Below, piece by piece: positions 1 through 9,245 of a stretch of DNA of 64,000 bases (position 1 is the stretch's first letter; each line of letters opens with the position of its first letter). The stretch comes from Candidatus Manganitrophus noduliformans (GTDB lineage Bacteria > Nitrospirota > Nitrospiria > SBBL01 > Manganitrophaceae), in contig NZ_VTOW01000002.1 in assembly GCF_012184425.1 (NCBI RefSeq), positions 496,001 to 560,000 of the forward strand, in the 5' to 3' direction. The translations under genes were made by a program, and so were the position numbers. The notes below the pieces were generated by a model that was given only the letters and a program-made list of their open reading frames with translations, had not been told where the DNA came from and ran no database searches.

Positions 1-1290
1 ATTCCAAGAAAGGTTGATCTGACTGGAGGAAGCGGCCGTCGCCGTCAGGCCCGTCGGCGCCGTCGGCGCCGACGTATCCGCAGTGGATGCTGAATAAGTG
101 ATGCTCAAATACGGCCGAAGAGTGGCGGTCGGGTGCTCCATGCTGGCGAAGAAGCGGTAGCGATCGGCCCCTTTGCTGGCATCGGAGTTCACCAGCAGCC
201 CGAAGTTGCTCGAAGGACTGCTCATCCACTCCCGCACCATCGCGGTGATGTCCCACACCTTGTTCCCCAGCGTCTTGTTGATCAACTCCGTGTCATAGGC
301 CGCCGAGATGTCCGCCTGCGCCAACGGATAATTATTGCGGCAGCAGCTATTCGCCGTCCACGCGTTGGTCCCGTCATACGTCATACCGGTGGCCAGGGTC
401 AGATCGGGATTCCGATTGATCAGCTTGTGCACGGCAACACTGTAGGTGGCATCTGCGGTCGCATCACTCTCCACCAGAGAGAGATTCAGCGTCGCGCTCT
501 GAATCACCACCCCGGCCGGAAGACTGCTTAATGCAAATTTCATCAACACCGCATTGGCTGTCTGGTTTGCAGGAAAGGTGTAGGTGTTTAACGTCGTCGA
601 CGTATTGTACACCGACGTGTTGATATTGATGAACGTGTCGGCCGCCGGACTCAATCTCACCGTCGTCGGCGTGGATGTGGGCGGAGGAAGGGGCGCGGCG
701 GTAGTGAAAGTATTGTCCAACGAGGTTGCGAGGTTTCCTGCGGCATCCCGGCTCAACACACGGTAGTGATAGAGCGTTTGAGGCTGCAGACCGGTCAAGG
801 TTTGGCTATGAACCGTCACCAGGGTTGCCACCCGCGCGGTGGAAGAGCCATAAGCCGTGGTGGTCCCATACTGTATCTGTGTATCGGTCGGCTCGTTGGT
901 TCCCCATGTAATCACCGCGCTGTTGCCGGTGACGCTCCCCGCGTTGATGCTGGAGATCACCGGGGCCAATGTATCGGGCGTCGTGAGCGTCTTCGTCACT
1001 TCGGCAGAGAAGCTGCTTTCATTTCCTGCGGTATCATAGGCCGTCACAGCAAAAAAATAGGTTTGGTTCGCAAGACCGGTCAGGGTATACGATGTCGTCT
1101 TGCCGACATTGATCGAAGGTCCATACGTCCGTGAGGCGGTCCCGAAATAGACGCGATATCCGGCCAGATCCGACTCGGCGTTCGCGCTCCAGGTCAGCGT
1201 GGCATCCCCGGCAAAAACGGTCATGCTAAAAAAGAGAAAAGAAAAAATGAAGACACCAAAGATCAGGCCAACCTTCTTAGCGTCACTCAC
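1..1290 (-). CDS. Secreted FN3/DNRLRE-domain protein, 3' end outside window
   Basis: An open frame of 430 codons runs from a GTG at 1290 to the window edge without a stop, so the C-terminus is missing. The GTG follows a GGAGG ribosome site 6 bases upstream. The first 30 residues are a signal peptide with a Phe-rich hydrophobic core. Two fibronectin type III domains follow (about 30-120 and 121-215, with the usual LTGL..Y.F.V/YRV strands). A DNRLRE-type beta-domain covers about 225-410 (VWDITAMVREW, then GLLVNSDA, then RPYLSITY), and a third FN3 begins at the edge. Such proteins are cell-surface or secreted, with structural or adhesive roles. The exact function is unknown. Its leader carries two dinucleotide riboswitches, so expression probably tracks a cyclic dinucleotide. 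Confidence 0.85.
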   Translation of the reverse strand, partial: MSDAKKVGLIFGVFIFSFLFFSMTVFAGDATLTWSANAESDLAGYRVYFGTASRTYGPSINVGKTTSYTLTGLANQTYFFAVTAYDTAGNESSFSAEVTKTLTTPDTLAPVISSINAGSVTGNSAVITWGTNEPTDTQIQYGTTTAYGSSTARVATLVTVHSQTLTGLQPQTLYHYRVLSRDAAGNLATSLDNTFTTAAPLPPPTSTPTTVRLSPAADTFININTSVYNTSTTLNTYTFPANQTANAVLMKFALSSLPAGVVIQSATLNLSLVESDATADATYSVAVHKLINRNPDLTLATGMTYDGTNAWTANSCCRNNYPLAQADISAAYDTELINKTLGNKVWDITAMVREWMSSPSSNFGLLVNSDASKGADRYRFFASMEHPTATLRPYLSITYSASTADTSAPTAPTGLTATAASSSQINLSWN

Positions 1291-1310
1291 GATGGACCTC
1301 CTTTTTTCCA

Positions 1311-1348
1311 AATAAAAAAGCCGCCAAATAGAAAATCCTTTGGCGGCT
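1311..1348 (-). terminator. Intrinsic terminator of proximal riboswitch
   Basis: A 10-bp stem AGCCGCCAAA/TTTGGCGGCT is followed on the minus strand by a run of six T. It overlaps the 3' part of the aptamer P1, as expected for a transcription-attenuating riboswitch, and ends about 20 bases before the GTG start at 1290. Confidence 0.85.
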
Positions 1349-1424
1349 CGGCGGACATGGCCTTTCGGCTTTAGCCCCGTTGCTCTGCGTCCCCACCTTT
1401 CGATGGGTTTGCTCTGAGCAAAGG
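1313..1424 (-). promoter_or_regulatory. GEMM-I riboswitch, proximal copy, cGAMP-type (A20)
   Basis: Read on the minus strand, the aptamer has the GEMM-I signatures in order: AGAGCAAAC, a stem capped by a GAAA tetraloop, GGACGCAGAGC, GGGGCTAAA, a second hairpin, and a CCGCCGAGCC 3' side. Aligned to Vc2 by the GAAA loop and the intercalating A47, position 20 is A (base 1413), not G. G20A is the known discriminator for 3',3'-cGAMP recognition in GEMM-Ib switches. The 5' strand CCTTTGCTC (1424-1416) can pair with GAG..CAAAGG (1349-1337), which is also the terminator 5' arm. A bound ligand should therefore block termination (ON switch). Ligand identity is inferred. Confidence 0.85.
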
Positions 1425-1480
1425 TCAGATTGAAACAGGACCGCTCATTCGATCATCCCCGCGATCACACGCAATCGCAA

Positions 1481-1515
1481 ATAAAAAAGCCGCCAACGGG
1501 ATTCCCTTGGCGGCT
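1481..1515 (-). terminator. Intrinsic terminator of distal riboswitch
   Basis: The stem AGCCGCCAA/TTGGCGGCT is extended by GGG/CCC and followed by six T on the minus strand. It shares its 5' arm with the aptamer 3' side. Confidence 0.8.
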
Positions 1516-1599
1516 CGGCGGGCATGGAAGAGGAGCGTCTCTTCTTTAGCCCCGTTGCTCTGCGCCCTCTCCTTTCGGAGAGTTTGCTCTGAGCAAAGG
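1483..1599 (-). promoter_or_regulatory. GEMM-I riboswitch, distal copy, cGAMP-type (A20)
   Basis: A second, independent aptamer is transcribed first. It has the same core (AGAGCAAAC, GAAA tetraloop, GGGCGCAGAGC, GGGGCTAAA, CCGCCGAGCC) but different stem sequences, so the stems have co-varied rather than being a fresh duplication. Position 20 is again A (base 1588). The P1 strand CCTTTGCTC (1599-1591) pairs with GAG..CAAGGG (1516-1504) using a G-U where the proximal copy has A-U. The switch carries its own terminator. Two complete switches in series usually give a steeper or two-gate response. Confidence 0.85.
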
Positions 1600-1638
1600 A
1601 TGAACGAATATTTCAATTGCCTTGTTATGATGTCGCAG

Positions 1639-1667
1639 TTTATATCATCCGACTTATTCACTGTCAA
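1639..1667 (-). promoter_or_regulatory. Sigma-70 promoter of riboswitch-controlled gene
   Basis: On the minus strand TTGACA (1667-1662), a 17-base spacer and TATAAA (1644-1639) form a near-consensus promoter. Transcription would start near 1632, about 30 bases before the distal aptamer. Between here and about 1930 I see nothing else recognisable. Confidence 0.8.
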
Positions 1668-1930
1668 TCGGACAGTGACCTTACGTGAGGAAGTGTGTAT
1701 TCCAGATCACAAGAAATGTTATCTCGGAATTTCAGCGGGTTGACATTGTGCTCTCTCCGAATCATGCGCGTTCGCCGAAACGAAGCACAACTTCTCTTAT
1801 TTCCTTCCACGCGCTTTTCCGTAGCGGCCATTCATTTTTCTTCGATCTTGAAGTAGGCGAGCGCGCCCGGGCGCGCTCTGATCGCCTGTTTCGTAGACGC
1901 ATTTTGGGGGTGTAAAAGGGGTCCGAACTA

Positions 1931-1939
1931 TGGTATGAT
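1931..1939 (+). promoter_or_regulatory. Extended -10 promoter candidate for nfuA-like gene
   Basis: TGG-TATGAT gives an extended -10 element (TG one base before TATGAT). No good -35 is visible. It would start transcription near 1946, 50 bases before the ATG at 1997. Confidence 0.4.
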
Positions 1940-1996
1940 CGGCCTAATAATCAATTGAGGCTTCTTAGGAACGCCAAGAAGGAGATCGATCCAAAA

Positions 1997-2614
1997 ATGA
2001 TCCAGATAACCGAGATTGCAAGGAAGAGAATCGCCGTCCTGAAGCAAGATCAAGAAACCAATCATGGGAAAAAGATCGAGGGACTCCGGCTGGTGGTCAA
2101 GTCGATGTCGCCGAGCCCCGAGTATGCCCTTGCCTTCGTCGAGCAGGGGAAGAAAGAGTTGAACGACACGGTGGTCGAAGTCGATGGAATTAAGTTATTC
2201 ATGGAGTCGCGCCATGCGAACCTTCTCGAAGATGTGAAGATCGACTTCATCACCGGCCTCCAGCAGACCGGCTTTAAGGTCGATAATCCCAAGGTCATCG
2301 AATCGAAACCGGCGACGCCGGCGACACCCCCCAACTTGGAGAGCCCCCAGGCGAAAGCGGTCCAACAGGTCATCGATACCGAGATCAATCCGGGGGTGGC
2401 CGCGCACGGAGGGTATATCACCTTGGTCGATGTGAAGGAGGAGATCGCCTACATCCGGCTGGGAGGGGGCTGCCAGGGTTGCGGGATGTCCAATGTGACG
2501 CTCAAACAGGGGGTCGTCGTCGCGATCAAGAAAGCGATTCCCGAAATAAAAGATGTCGTCGATGTCACCGATCATGCCGGCGGAACCAATCCTTATTACA
2601 CCCCCGGAAAATAA
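1997..2614 (+). CDS. NfuA-like Fe-S cluster carrier (A-type fold + NifU C-terminal domain)
   Basis: 205 residues from the ATG at 1997, which follows AAGGAG; an in-frame ATG at 1955 lacks a ribosome site. Residues 1-95 have an A-type carrier (HesB/IscA) fold without its cysteines, as in NfuA. A Pro/Ala linker spans about 100-117. A NifU-like domain (118-205) keeps the cluster-binding CxxC (C159, C162, in GGGCQGCGMS). Proteins of this build bind a [4Fe-4S] cluster between two subunits and pass it to apo-enzymes in the cytosol. It stands alone with its own candidate promoter. Possible clients nearby are the peroxidase-maturation and radical-SAM enzymes, but this is only an inference. The gene symbol nfuA is likely but not proven by context. 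Confidence 0.85.
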   Translation: MIQITEIARKRIAVLKQDQETNHGKKIEGLRLVVKSMSPSPEYALAFVEQGKKELNDTVVEVDGIKLFMESRHANLLEDVKIDFITGLQQTGFKVDNPKVIESKPATPATPPNLESPQAKAVQQVIDTEINPGVAAHGGYITLVDVKEEIAYIRLGGGCQGCGMSNVTLKQGVVVAIKKAIPEIKDVVDVTDHAGGTNPYYTPGK

Positions 2615-2755
2615 CCAATCCCCCTTCCACCGTTCCAGCCCATCGAAAATGAACGGCCCGGGTCGGAGCACCCGTTTCGGCCGAACCAAGCCGGGGCATC
2701 GCACAATCAACCATCATCCGTTTCCAAGCTCTCCCCTCATTTTTCGGAGGGTTCC

Positions 2756-3997
2756 ATGAAACGGCTTCTTCTCCTCCTCCCGAGCACGTCGTATCGCGCG
2801 GCCGACTTTCTCATTGCCGCGGAGCGCCTCGGCGTGGCGGTCGTCGTCGGCTCGAATGAGCGACAGGCCCTCGAATCGGTCGTTCCCGGAAAAACGATCA
2901 CCCTCGATTTCGCCGATTTAAAAGGGGCCGCCGAAAAAGTGGTCGACTTCGCCAAGGATCATCCGATCGATGCTGTTGTGTCGGCCGATGAAGAGTCGAT
3001 CGTTCTGGCCGCAACGATCTCGGAAGCGCTCTCGCTCCCCCACAACCCCGTCTCGGCGACCGCCGCCGCAAAGGACAAACATCGCCTCCGCGAGGTCTTG
3101 ACCGCCGCCTCGCTCCCGACCCCTCCGTTCCAGCTCTTCTCGACCGACGATCCGCCGGAGGTCCTTTCGCAAAAGGTCTTTTATCCTTGCGTCTTGAAGC
3201 CGACCTTTCTCTCCGCCAGCCGCGGCGTGATCCGGGCGAATCATCCCGATGAGTTTGTCGCCGCTTTTTATTGGTTGAGCCGCATTCTAAAAGAGCCGGA
3301 GGTAAAGCGCCTCGGCGGCGATGCCGCCAAACAGATTTTGGTCGAGGATTTTATACCGGGAAAAGAGGTCGCGCTGGAAGGACTGCTCCGGGAGGGACAT
3401 CTTTCGGCCCTGGCGCTCTTCGATAAGCCCGACCCGCTCGATGGGCCTTTCTTCGAGGAGACGATTTATGTGACCCCCTCGCGCCTCCCCCCCTCGATGC
3501 AAGAGGCGATCACCGAATGCACCGGCCGGGCCGCGGCGGCGCTCGGGCTGAAGGAGGGGCCGATTCATGCCGAGCTTCGGGTCAATGAGAGAGGCCCCTG
3601 GATCATCGAATTGGCCGCCCGATCGATCGGCGGGATCTGCTCCCGCGCGCTTCGATTCGGCGTCGGCCTCACCTTGGAAGAGATCATCCTTCGCCATGCC
3701 CTCGGCATGCCGATCGAATCGCTCGAGCGGGAGCGCCCCGCAGCCGGGGTGATGATGATCCCGATCCCGGCCTCGGGAACGTTGCTCAATTATCAAGGGG
3801 TCGAAGAGGCGAAAAAGGTGCCGGGGATCGTCGATGTGAAGATCACGATCCACCGCAAACAGAAGGTGATCCCCCTTCCGGAAGGGAGACGCTACCTCGG
3901 ATTTATCTTTGCCCGCGCCCCTCAAGCTGAACAGGTCGAAGCCGCCCTCCGAGACGCCCACCGGAAGCTGAAATTTGAGATTGTCCCGTTTAAGTAA
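2756..3997 (+). CDS. ATP-grasp domain enzyme (carboxylate-amine ligase type)
   Basis: 413 residues; the ATG follows CGGAGGG. The N-terminal 100 residues form a Rossmann-like pre-ATP-grasp domain. The ATP-grasp core follows, with a lysine strand (YPCVLKP, about 145), the hinge ILVEDFIPGKE (about 195) and the metal-binding strand HAELRVNE..WIIELAARSIGG (about 270-295). A C-terminal lid similar to the biotin carboxylase/PurK C-domain completes it. The family joins a carboxylate to an amine or thiol through an acylphosphate. The substrate cannot be told from sequence. It lies between the Fe-S carrier and a convergent rhodanese gene, 140 bases after the former, so it may have its own promoter. Confidence 0.8.
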   Translation: MKRLLLLLPSTSYRAADFLIAAERLGVAVVVGSNERQALESVVPGKTITLDFADLKGAAEKVVDFAKDHPIDAVVSADEESIVLAATISEALSLPHNPVSATAAAKDKHRLREVLTAASLPTPPFQLFSTDDPPEVLSQKVFYPCVLKPTFLSASRGVIRANHPDEFVAAFYWLSRILKEPEVKRLGGDAAKQILVEDFIPGKEVALEGLLREGHLSALALFDKPDPLDGPFFEETIYVTPSRLPPSMQEAITECTGRAAAALGLKEGPIHAELRVNERGPWIIELAARSIGGICSRALRFGVGLTLEEIILRHALGMPIESLERERPAAGVMMIPIPASGTLLNYQGVEEAKKVPGIVDVKITIHRKQKVIPLPEGRRYLGFIFARAPQAEQVEAALRDAHRKLKFEIVPFK

Positions 3998-4009
3998 CGG
4001 CGCCGGCCG

Positions 4010-4396
4010 TCAGGAGGCATCCCCCTGCTCCATCGGATACCCCGCCGCTCGCCACGCTTTGATCCCCCCGTCCATCGACACCACATTCGTATATCCCATC
4101 TTCTGCAGGTTGTCGGCCGCCAGGGCCGACCGATACCCTCCCCCGCAGTAGACGACGATCTCTGCCTTCTTATCGGGGATCAACCCCTCGATATCCCGCT
4201 CCAAAATTCCCCGCCCCAGGTGCCTTGCTCCGGCCGCGCGATCCTTCCCCCATTCATGGTCCTCCCGGACATCGATGAAGTGAACCGGCCTTCCCTCTTC
4301 CAACCTCGCCTTCACCTCCGCGACCGTGCACTCTTTAATCCGTTTTTTGGCCTCCTCGACCAGCTTGAGAAAACCGGGATGGTGCGCCATATACAT
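4010..4396 (-). CDS. Single-domain rhodanese (sulfurtransferase)
   Basis: 128 residues; the ATG follows AAAGGAG. A rhodanese fold fills residues 25-122: the IDVRE motif (41-45) and the active-site loop CGGGYRS with catalytic C84. The N-terminal 20 residues are helical. Single-domain rhodaneses carry a persulfide on the loop cysteine and move sulfane sulfur to acceptors in the cytosol. No signal peptide is present. It follows the helical-repeat gene on the same strand but is separated from it by a hairpin, so it may be transcribed separately. The DsrEFH genes 9 kb away could be partners in sulfur relay, but nothing links them directly. Confidence 0.85.
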   Translation of the reverse strand: MYMAHHPGFLKLVEEAKKRIKECTVAEVKARLEEGRPVHFIDVREDHEWGKDRAAGARHLGRGILERDIEGLIPDKKAEIVVYCGGGYRSALAADNLQKMGYTNVVSMDGGIKAWRAAGYPMEQGDAS

Positions 4397-4408
4397 GACT
4401 CCTTTAAT

Positions 4409-4455
4409 AAAGGGGCTCCATTAATAAAAAGGGCTTCATCTCTGGAGCCCCCTTT
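4409..4455 (-). terminator. Hairpin between helical-repeat gene and rhodanese
   Basis: The inverted repeat AGGGGCTCCA...TGGAGCCCCCT encloses a 22-base loop. The T-tract after it is short and broken, so it may only attenuate read-through from the gene ending at 4478. Confidence 0.45.
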
Positions 4456-4477
4456 ACTAAATCGAGTTTGACCAATC

Positions 4478-6262
4478 TTAATGTTTCGCAGGAGCCGCCG
4501 CGACCGCCAGGGTGAAGAGGCCGTCCCCTTCCTGCGTGAGCTTGAATTTCGCCCCCGCGGGGACGACATCGCCGAGGTCCCCCGCGAAGAGATCTTCGAT
4601 CATCTTCTTCACAAAGTCCTTCCCCATCTGCGCCGCGCCGATTCCGAGCCCTTGCGCCTTCGCCTGCTGAAAGTTCCCGAACTCCAACTCCTTGCTCCCG
4701 CCGAACTCAGCCGGAAGGGCAAAACCGTCGAAGACGATCCGGGCGCTGTTCAACGGCTCGATCAGCGCAATGAGCGTTTTCGCCACCTGGTCGGCCGGAA
4801 GGATCTGCGGTTCCGGCAGGGCGCTTTCCGCTTGCGGGAACTCTCGAAGAGTCTCATGGAGTTTCACCTTCGCATCGTTCATCATCAGAAGGGGGGCCAA
4901 ATCCCGCAGCTTCTTGAAAATATCATCGTCCCCCGGCAGCTTCTTCGCCGATTCGATGACTTTGATATGCATCATCGGAAGATCAAACCGCTCCAACACC
5001 GGCCGCTTGCTTTTGTCGTCGAGGCGAAGCCAACGGAGTAATCGGGGCTTGAGGCTCGGGATTTCGGAAAAAAGTTTATCGGCCAGTTTTGCCTGGACGT
5101 CGGCATGGAGCCCCTTCCCTTCGAGGAGCTTCTCCATCTCCGCCTCGACCTCCTCGTCGGGGACAAAACCGGAGAGGGCGTCGATCGTCGTCTTCTGCGC
5201 CTCCAGACGGAGCCCGGTGAAATTGACCTTCACCATCTTGATCAGCTCGGCGCGGGTTTCCGGAGTCTTGAAGGTTCCGATCAGCCCGACGACGTTCTGC
5301 TTTTGAAGCTCGTCCTGGACCCGATACATCAATTCGAAGAGCTTCGCGAGCCGGGCGGCGTTGGTCGGAAGATGGCGGAGCCCCTCTCTCGCCTGGTCTT
5401 TGTCGAGGGCGGTGGTGGAGGGAAGCCGCGTCTGATAGAGATTGAAGAGCGCCTCCCAAACCTCATCCTCGAGCGGAATCGACTTCTTCTCCTTCCGAGC
5501 CACCTTGGCCCGGGAAGCAAGGGCGATCGCCGCCTCTTTCCGGATATTTTCGCTCCGATTCTTCAGCCCGACCAGCAGGGCGCGGATGACCGCCTCTGTG
5601 CTCGGATAGCCGATCGCGGGCCCCTCTTTCGGGAGTGTCTGGATCAGGGCCCGCATGGTGTGGATGACCGTGTCATCCGCTTTGGACGTGACCGCGCCGG
5701 CCAGGAGGGTATCGAGGCCCGCCGGGGGATATTTTCCCTGGATATACTGCGCGAAGAAAAGAAGCGCCTCCTCCCCCCCCTTCGGGAGCATCTCGATGAG
5801 AACGGCATTGGTCGCATCACTGTGGGAGAAATAACTCAACGTCTTGTACAGCTCGATCCAGACCGGATTGTGGCCGTCTCCTTCGGCCCGCAGCCGCGCC
5901 GCCAGCATCTCGCGAAGTTTTTCTTCAAAGAGCTTCCGCTCCTCTTTTTTCTTCTCCGTTACAAGCTGGATGATCATGTTTCTCAGCAGGATCGCCGTCT
6001 CCAGGCGGATCTCTTTTTGAGGGGCCGAGAGAAGGGCGGCGATCGAGCCGATCGTCTCAGGGTCGAATGGAAGCCGTTTGAGGAGCCGCATTTCGAGTTT
6101 CTGAATCCACTCGACCGGCTCCTTTTGAACGATCGGTATCAGAATCAATCCGATCTTCGGGTCCGGCGCCGTGGTGCTGTAAACGAGTTTTTCCACGGTC
6201 GATTGCCGCACCGCATCCGGCGTCTTCGCCGGGTCCAACTTTGCTTCCAACTCTGTCGCCAT
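4478..6262 (-). CDS. Helical-repeat (HEAT-like) protein of unknown function
   Basis: 594 residues with no signal peptide or membrane segment. The first two-thirds are amphipathic helix pairs of HEAT/ARM style (for example around 95-130 and 225-260). The last 80 residues have a different character, with Gly/Phe-rich and KFKLTQEGDGLF segments resembling a small beta-domain. The family is not recognised. Such scaffolds usually bind proteins. A candidate promoter (TTGAAT, 18 bases, TATAAA) lies 45 bases upstream. The gene sits between uvrA and the rhodanese on the same strand, but the uvrA terminator separates it from uvrA. Two other HEAT-type proteins occur in this window (20539 and 47540), with no clear similarity to it. 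Confidence 0.7.
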   Translation of the reverse strand: MATELEAKLDPAKTPDAVRQSTVEKLVYSTTAPDPKIGLILIPIVQKEPVEWIQKLEMRLLKRLPFDPETIGSIAALLSAPQKEIRLETAILLRNMIIQLVTEKKKEERKLFEEKLREMLAARLRAEGDGHNPVWIELYKTLSYFSHSDATNAVLIEMLPKGGEEALLFFAQYIQGKYPPAGLDTLLAGAVTSKADDTVIHTMRALIQTLPKEGPAIGYPSTEAVIRALLVGLKNRSENIRKEAAIALASRAKVARKEKKSIPLEDEVWEALFNLYQTRLPSTTALDKDQAREGLRHLPTNAARLAKLFELMYRVQDELQKQNVVGLIGTFKTPETRAELIKMVKVNFTGLRLEAQKTTIDALSGFVPDEEVEAEMEKLLEGKGLHADVQAKLADKLFSEIPSLKPRLLRWLRLDDKSKRPVLERFDLPMMHIKVIESAKKLPGDDDIFKKLRDLAPLLMMNDAKVKLHETLREFPQAESALPEPQILPADQVAKTLIALIEPLNSARIVFDGFALPAEFGGSKELEFGNFQQAKAQGLGIGAAQMGKDFVKKMIEDLFAGDLGDVVPAGAKFKLTQEGDGLFTLAVAAAPAKH

Positions 6263-6306
6263 CCGATCCCCCCGTAGAATGTAAATGAAAAAGCTTGCAA
6301 TTGTCT

Positions 6307-6336
6307 TTTATAACCCATCTCCGGGTCTGAATTCAA
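6307..6336 (-). promoter_or_regulatory. Candidate promoter of helical-repeat gene
   Basis: On the minus strand TTGAAT (6336-6331), 18 bases, TATAAA (6312-6307). It lies just downstream of the uvrA terminator. Confidence 0.5.
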
Positions 6337-6345
6337 GAAATTCTT

Positions 6346-6386
6346 GACAAAAAAAGAGGGGCACGGCGCCGCCGTCTCCCCTCTTT
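6346..6386 (-). terminator. uvrA intrinsic terminator
   Basis: The stem AAAGAGGGG/CCCCTCTTT has an inner ACGGCG/CGCCGT extension and is followed on the minus strand by seven T. It lies 24 bases after the uvrA stop. Confidence 0.85.
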
Positions 6387-6409
6387 CCCTCTGATTCTTC
6401 ACCGATATT

Positions 6410-9229
6410 CTATGATTTCAGCATCTTCCGTAGAAATTGTCCCGTATAAGACTGTTCTACCTGGGCCACCTTCTCGGGAACCCCGGTCGCAACGACCTCC
6501 CCGCCCCCCGTTCCCCCCTCCGGGCCGAGGTCGATGACCCAATCGGCGTTTCGAATGACATCGAGATTATGCTCGATGACGACGACCGTATTCCCCGATT
6601 CGGCAAAGCGGTTGAGCACATCGAGCAGCCGTTGGATGTCGGCGAAGTGAAGGCCGGTGGTCGGCTCGTCGAGGATATAAAGGGTCTTTCCGGTGGGACG
6701 TTTGGAGAGCTCCTTGGAGAGTTTCACCCGCTGCGCCTCCCCGCCGGAGAGGGTCGTCGCCGATTGCCCCAGCTTGACATAGCCGAGGCCGACCTCCTGG
6801 AGGGTGAGAAGCTTGCTCTTGACCGAGGGGATCGCCTGGAAAAAATCCAAGGCCCCCTCGACCGTCATGTCGAGGACATCTGCGATGCTCTTCCCCCTGT
6901 AGAGGATGTCGAGGGTCTCCCGGTTGTACCGCTTCCCGCTGCAGACTTCGCAGGTCACGTAAATATCGGGAAGGAAGTGCATCTCGATCTTGATCACCCC
7001 GTCCCCCTGGCAGGCCTCGCAGCGGCCCCCTTTGACGTTGAACGAGTAACGTCCCGACTTATAGCCGCGCATCCGCGACTCGGGAAGCTGCGTGAAAAGG
7101 TCGCGGACGAAAGTGAAAACGCCGGTGTAGGTGGCCGGGTTCGAACGGGGGGTCCGCCCGATCGGCGACTGATCGATATGGATCACCTTGTCGATCTGAT
7201 CCATCCCGTCGATTCCGCGGCAGCTCCCCGGCCGCTCGCTGCTCCGGTAGATCTTCTGCGCCAGGTTTTTGTAAAGAACCTCCAAGACCAACGTCGATTT
7301 GCCCGACCCGGAAACGCCGGTCACGCAGGTGAGGAGCCCTAACGGAATCTCGACCTCGATGTTCTTGAGATTATTCTCGGTCGCTCCCTTGATTTTCAAA
7401 AACCCCTTCGCCTCCCGGCGGCGCGGCGGCAACGAAATCGACCGCTCCCCGGAGAGATACTTCCCGGTGAGGGAGCGGGGATGATCGAGGATCTCCTTCG
7501 GCGTCCCCTGCGCGATGACCTCCCCGCCATGAATTCCGGCGGCGGGGCCCATGTCGATCACCCAATCGGCCGTCTCGATCGTCTCCTGGTCATGCTCGAC
7601 GACCAGCACGGTATTCCCCAGGTCGCGAAGGCGGCGAAGGGTGTTCAGCAGCCGGACGTTGTCCCGCTGGTGCAGGCCGATGCTCGGCTCGTCGAGGATG
7701 TAGAGGACGCCGACGAGCGACGAGCCGATCTGCGTCGCAAGGCGAATCCGCTGCCCCTCCCCGCCGGAGAGGGTCCCCGCCGCCCGATCGAGGGTGAGGT
7801 ATTCGACACCCACATTGGCGAGAAACCCAAGCCGGTCCCGGATCTCCTTCAAGATCCGTTGGGCGATGACCCGCTCCTTTTCGGTCAGCTGCAGATCGAG
7901 GATGAATTGAAGCGCCTCCTGGATGGAGAACTTCGTGATCTCGGCGATCGACTTGGCGCCGATCTTGATGGCGAGGCTCTCCGGCTTGAGGCGGTTTCCT
8001 TTGCAGGCGGGGCAGGGGTTCATCCCCATGAACTCTTCGATTTCGGCCCGGATGTAGGAAGAGTCGGTCTCCTTATAACGGCGCTCCAGGTTCCGGATCA
8101 CCCCCTCGAACGGCCGGCGGAAGAATTCGCGGCGGCCGTCTTTTTCATAGTAGAAGCGGATCTCGTCCGTGCCCGACCCGTAGAGGAGGATTTTTTGATG
8201 CTCCGGGGCCAGCTCCTGGAAGGGGGCGCGCAGGTCGAAGTTGTAATGCTCGGCGAGCGCTTCGAGCATTTGATAATAAAACATCGAGCTGCGCCGCTCC
8301 CAGGGACGGATCGCCCCTTCGCGGATGGAGAGCTGCTTGTTCGGAATGACCCGGTTGGGGTCGATATCGAGCGTGGTCCCGAGCCCGTCGCAGGAGGAAC
8401 AGGCCCCATGCGGGGAGTTGAACGAGAAGATCCGCGGCTCGATCTCCGGGTAGCTCACCCCGCAATCGACGCAGGCAAGGTGCTCGGAGAAGAGGATCTC
8501 TTCCTTCTCTTTGAGGAGGAAGACGATCCCCTCCCCCATCTTGGCCGCGAGTTCCAGGGAGTCGGCAAGCCGCCGCTCGAGCCCTTCTTTGACGATCAGC
8601 CGGTCGACCACCACTTCGATCGTATGCTTCTTGTTTTTGTCCTGGATCGGGTGCTCCTCTTGCGAGAGATCGATCATCTTCCCGTCTACTCGGACCCGAA
8701 CAAAACCCTTCTGCCGGATCGCGAGGAGCTCTTTTTTATACTCCCCTTTCCGGCCCCGGACGATCGGCGCGAGGATCTGAATCTTCTCCCCTTTTGGAAA
8801 TTGCATGACGGTGTCGACCATCTGCTGGATCGTCTGGGCGGTGATCTCCTTGCCGCACTTGTAGCAGAAAGGGCGGCCGATCCGGGCATAGAGGAGACGG
8901 AAGTAGTCGTAGATCTCCGTGACCGTCCCGACGGTGGAGCGGGGGTTTTTGCTGGTCGTCTTCTGCTCGATCGAAATCGCCGGAGAGAGCCCTTCGATCG
9001 TATCGACGTCGGGCTTGTCCATCTGCTCCAAAAACTGCCGGGCATAAGCCGAAAGCGACTCGACGTAGCGCCGCTGCCCCTCGGCATAGATCGTGTCAAA
9101 CGCCAGCGATGACTTCCCCGACCCGGAGAGCCCCGTGATCACGACGAACCGATCTCGCGGAATCTCCAGATCGATGTTCTTGAGGTTGTGCTCCCGCGCC
9201 CCTTTGATGACGATTTTTTGGTCTTTCAT
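6410..9229 (-). CDS. uvrA: Excinuclease ABC subunit A
   Basis: 939 residues, the usual length for UvrA; ATG after AGGATTTT. There are two ABC ATPase modules, with Walker [10 protein letters not shown] (about 33) and GVSGSGKST (about 640), and signatures LSGGEGQR and LSGGEAQR. Zinc-finger cysteine pairs are present: CYKC, CVDC..CSSC and CPAC in the first half, and CEAC..CEVC in the second. The final DEPTTGLH Walker B is intact. UvrA dimers scan DNA for bulky lesions and load UvrB in nucleotide excision repair. The gene is monocistronic: a strong promoter lies about 70 bases upstream and a terminator follows. The untranslated leader carries a GGGCGAA...TTCGCCC palindrome. No convincing LexA box was seen. 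Confidence 0.98.
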   Translation of the reverse strand: MKDQKIVIKGAREHNLKNIDLEIPRDRFVVITGLSGSGKSSLAFDTIYAEGQRRYVESLSAYARQFLEQMDKPDVDTIEGLSPAISIEQKTTSKNPRSTVGTVTEIYDYFRLLYARIGRPFCYKCGKEITAQTIQQMVDTVMQFPKGEKIQILAPIVRGRKGEYKKELLAIRQKGFVRVRVDGKMIDLSQEEHPIQDKNKKHTIEVVVDRLIVKEGLERRLADSLELAAKMGEGIVFLLKEKEEILFSEHLACVDCGVSYPEIEPRIFSFNSPHGACSSCDGLGTTLDIDPNRVIPNKQLSIREGAIRPWERRSSMFYYQMLEALAEHYNFDLRAPFQELAPEHQKILLYGSGTDEIRFYYEKDGRREFFRRPFEGVIRNLERRYKETDSSYIRAEIEEFMGMNPCPACKGNRLKPESLAIKIGAKSIAEITKFSIQEALQFILDLQLTEKERVIAQRILKEIRDRLGFLANVGVEYLTLDRAAGTLSGGEGQRIRLATQIGSSLVGVLYILDEPSIGLHQRDNVRLLNTLRRLRDLGNTVLVVEHDQETIETADWVIDMGPAAGIHGGEVIAQGTPKEILDHPRSLTGKYLSGERSISLPPRRREAKGFLKIKGATENNLKNIEVEIPLGLLTCVTGVSGSGKSTLVLEVLYKNLAQKIYRSSERPGSCRGIDGMDQIDKVIHIDQSPIGRTPRSNPATYTGVFTFVRDLFTQLPESRMRGYKSGRYSFNVKGGRCEACQGDGVIKIEMHFLPDIYVTCEVCSGKRYNRETLDILYRGKSIADVLDMTVEGALDFFQAIPSVKSKLLTLQEVGLGYVKLGQSATTLSGGEAQRVKLSKELSKRPTGKTLYILDEPTTGLHFADIQRLLDVLNRFAESGNTVVVIEHNLDVIRNADWVIDLGPEGGTGGGEVVATGVPEKVAQVEQSYTGQFLRKMLKS

Positions 9230-9245
9230 AAAATCCTATTAAAGA

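Noticed and set aside
7481-9112. 543-codon open frame opposite uvrA
   Set aside because: Shadow of uvrA with low-complexity Asp/Leu/Arg composition and no ribosome site.
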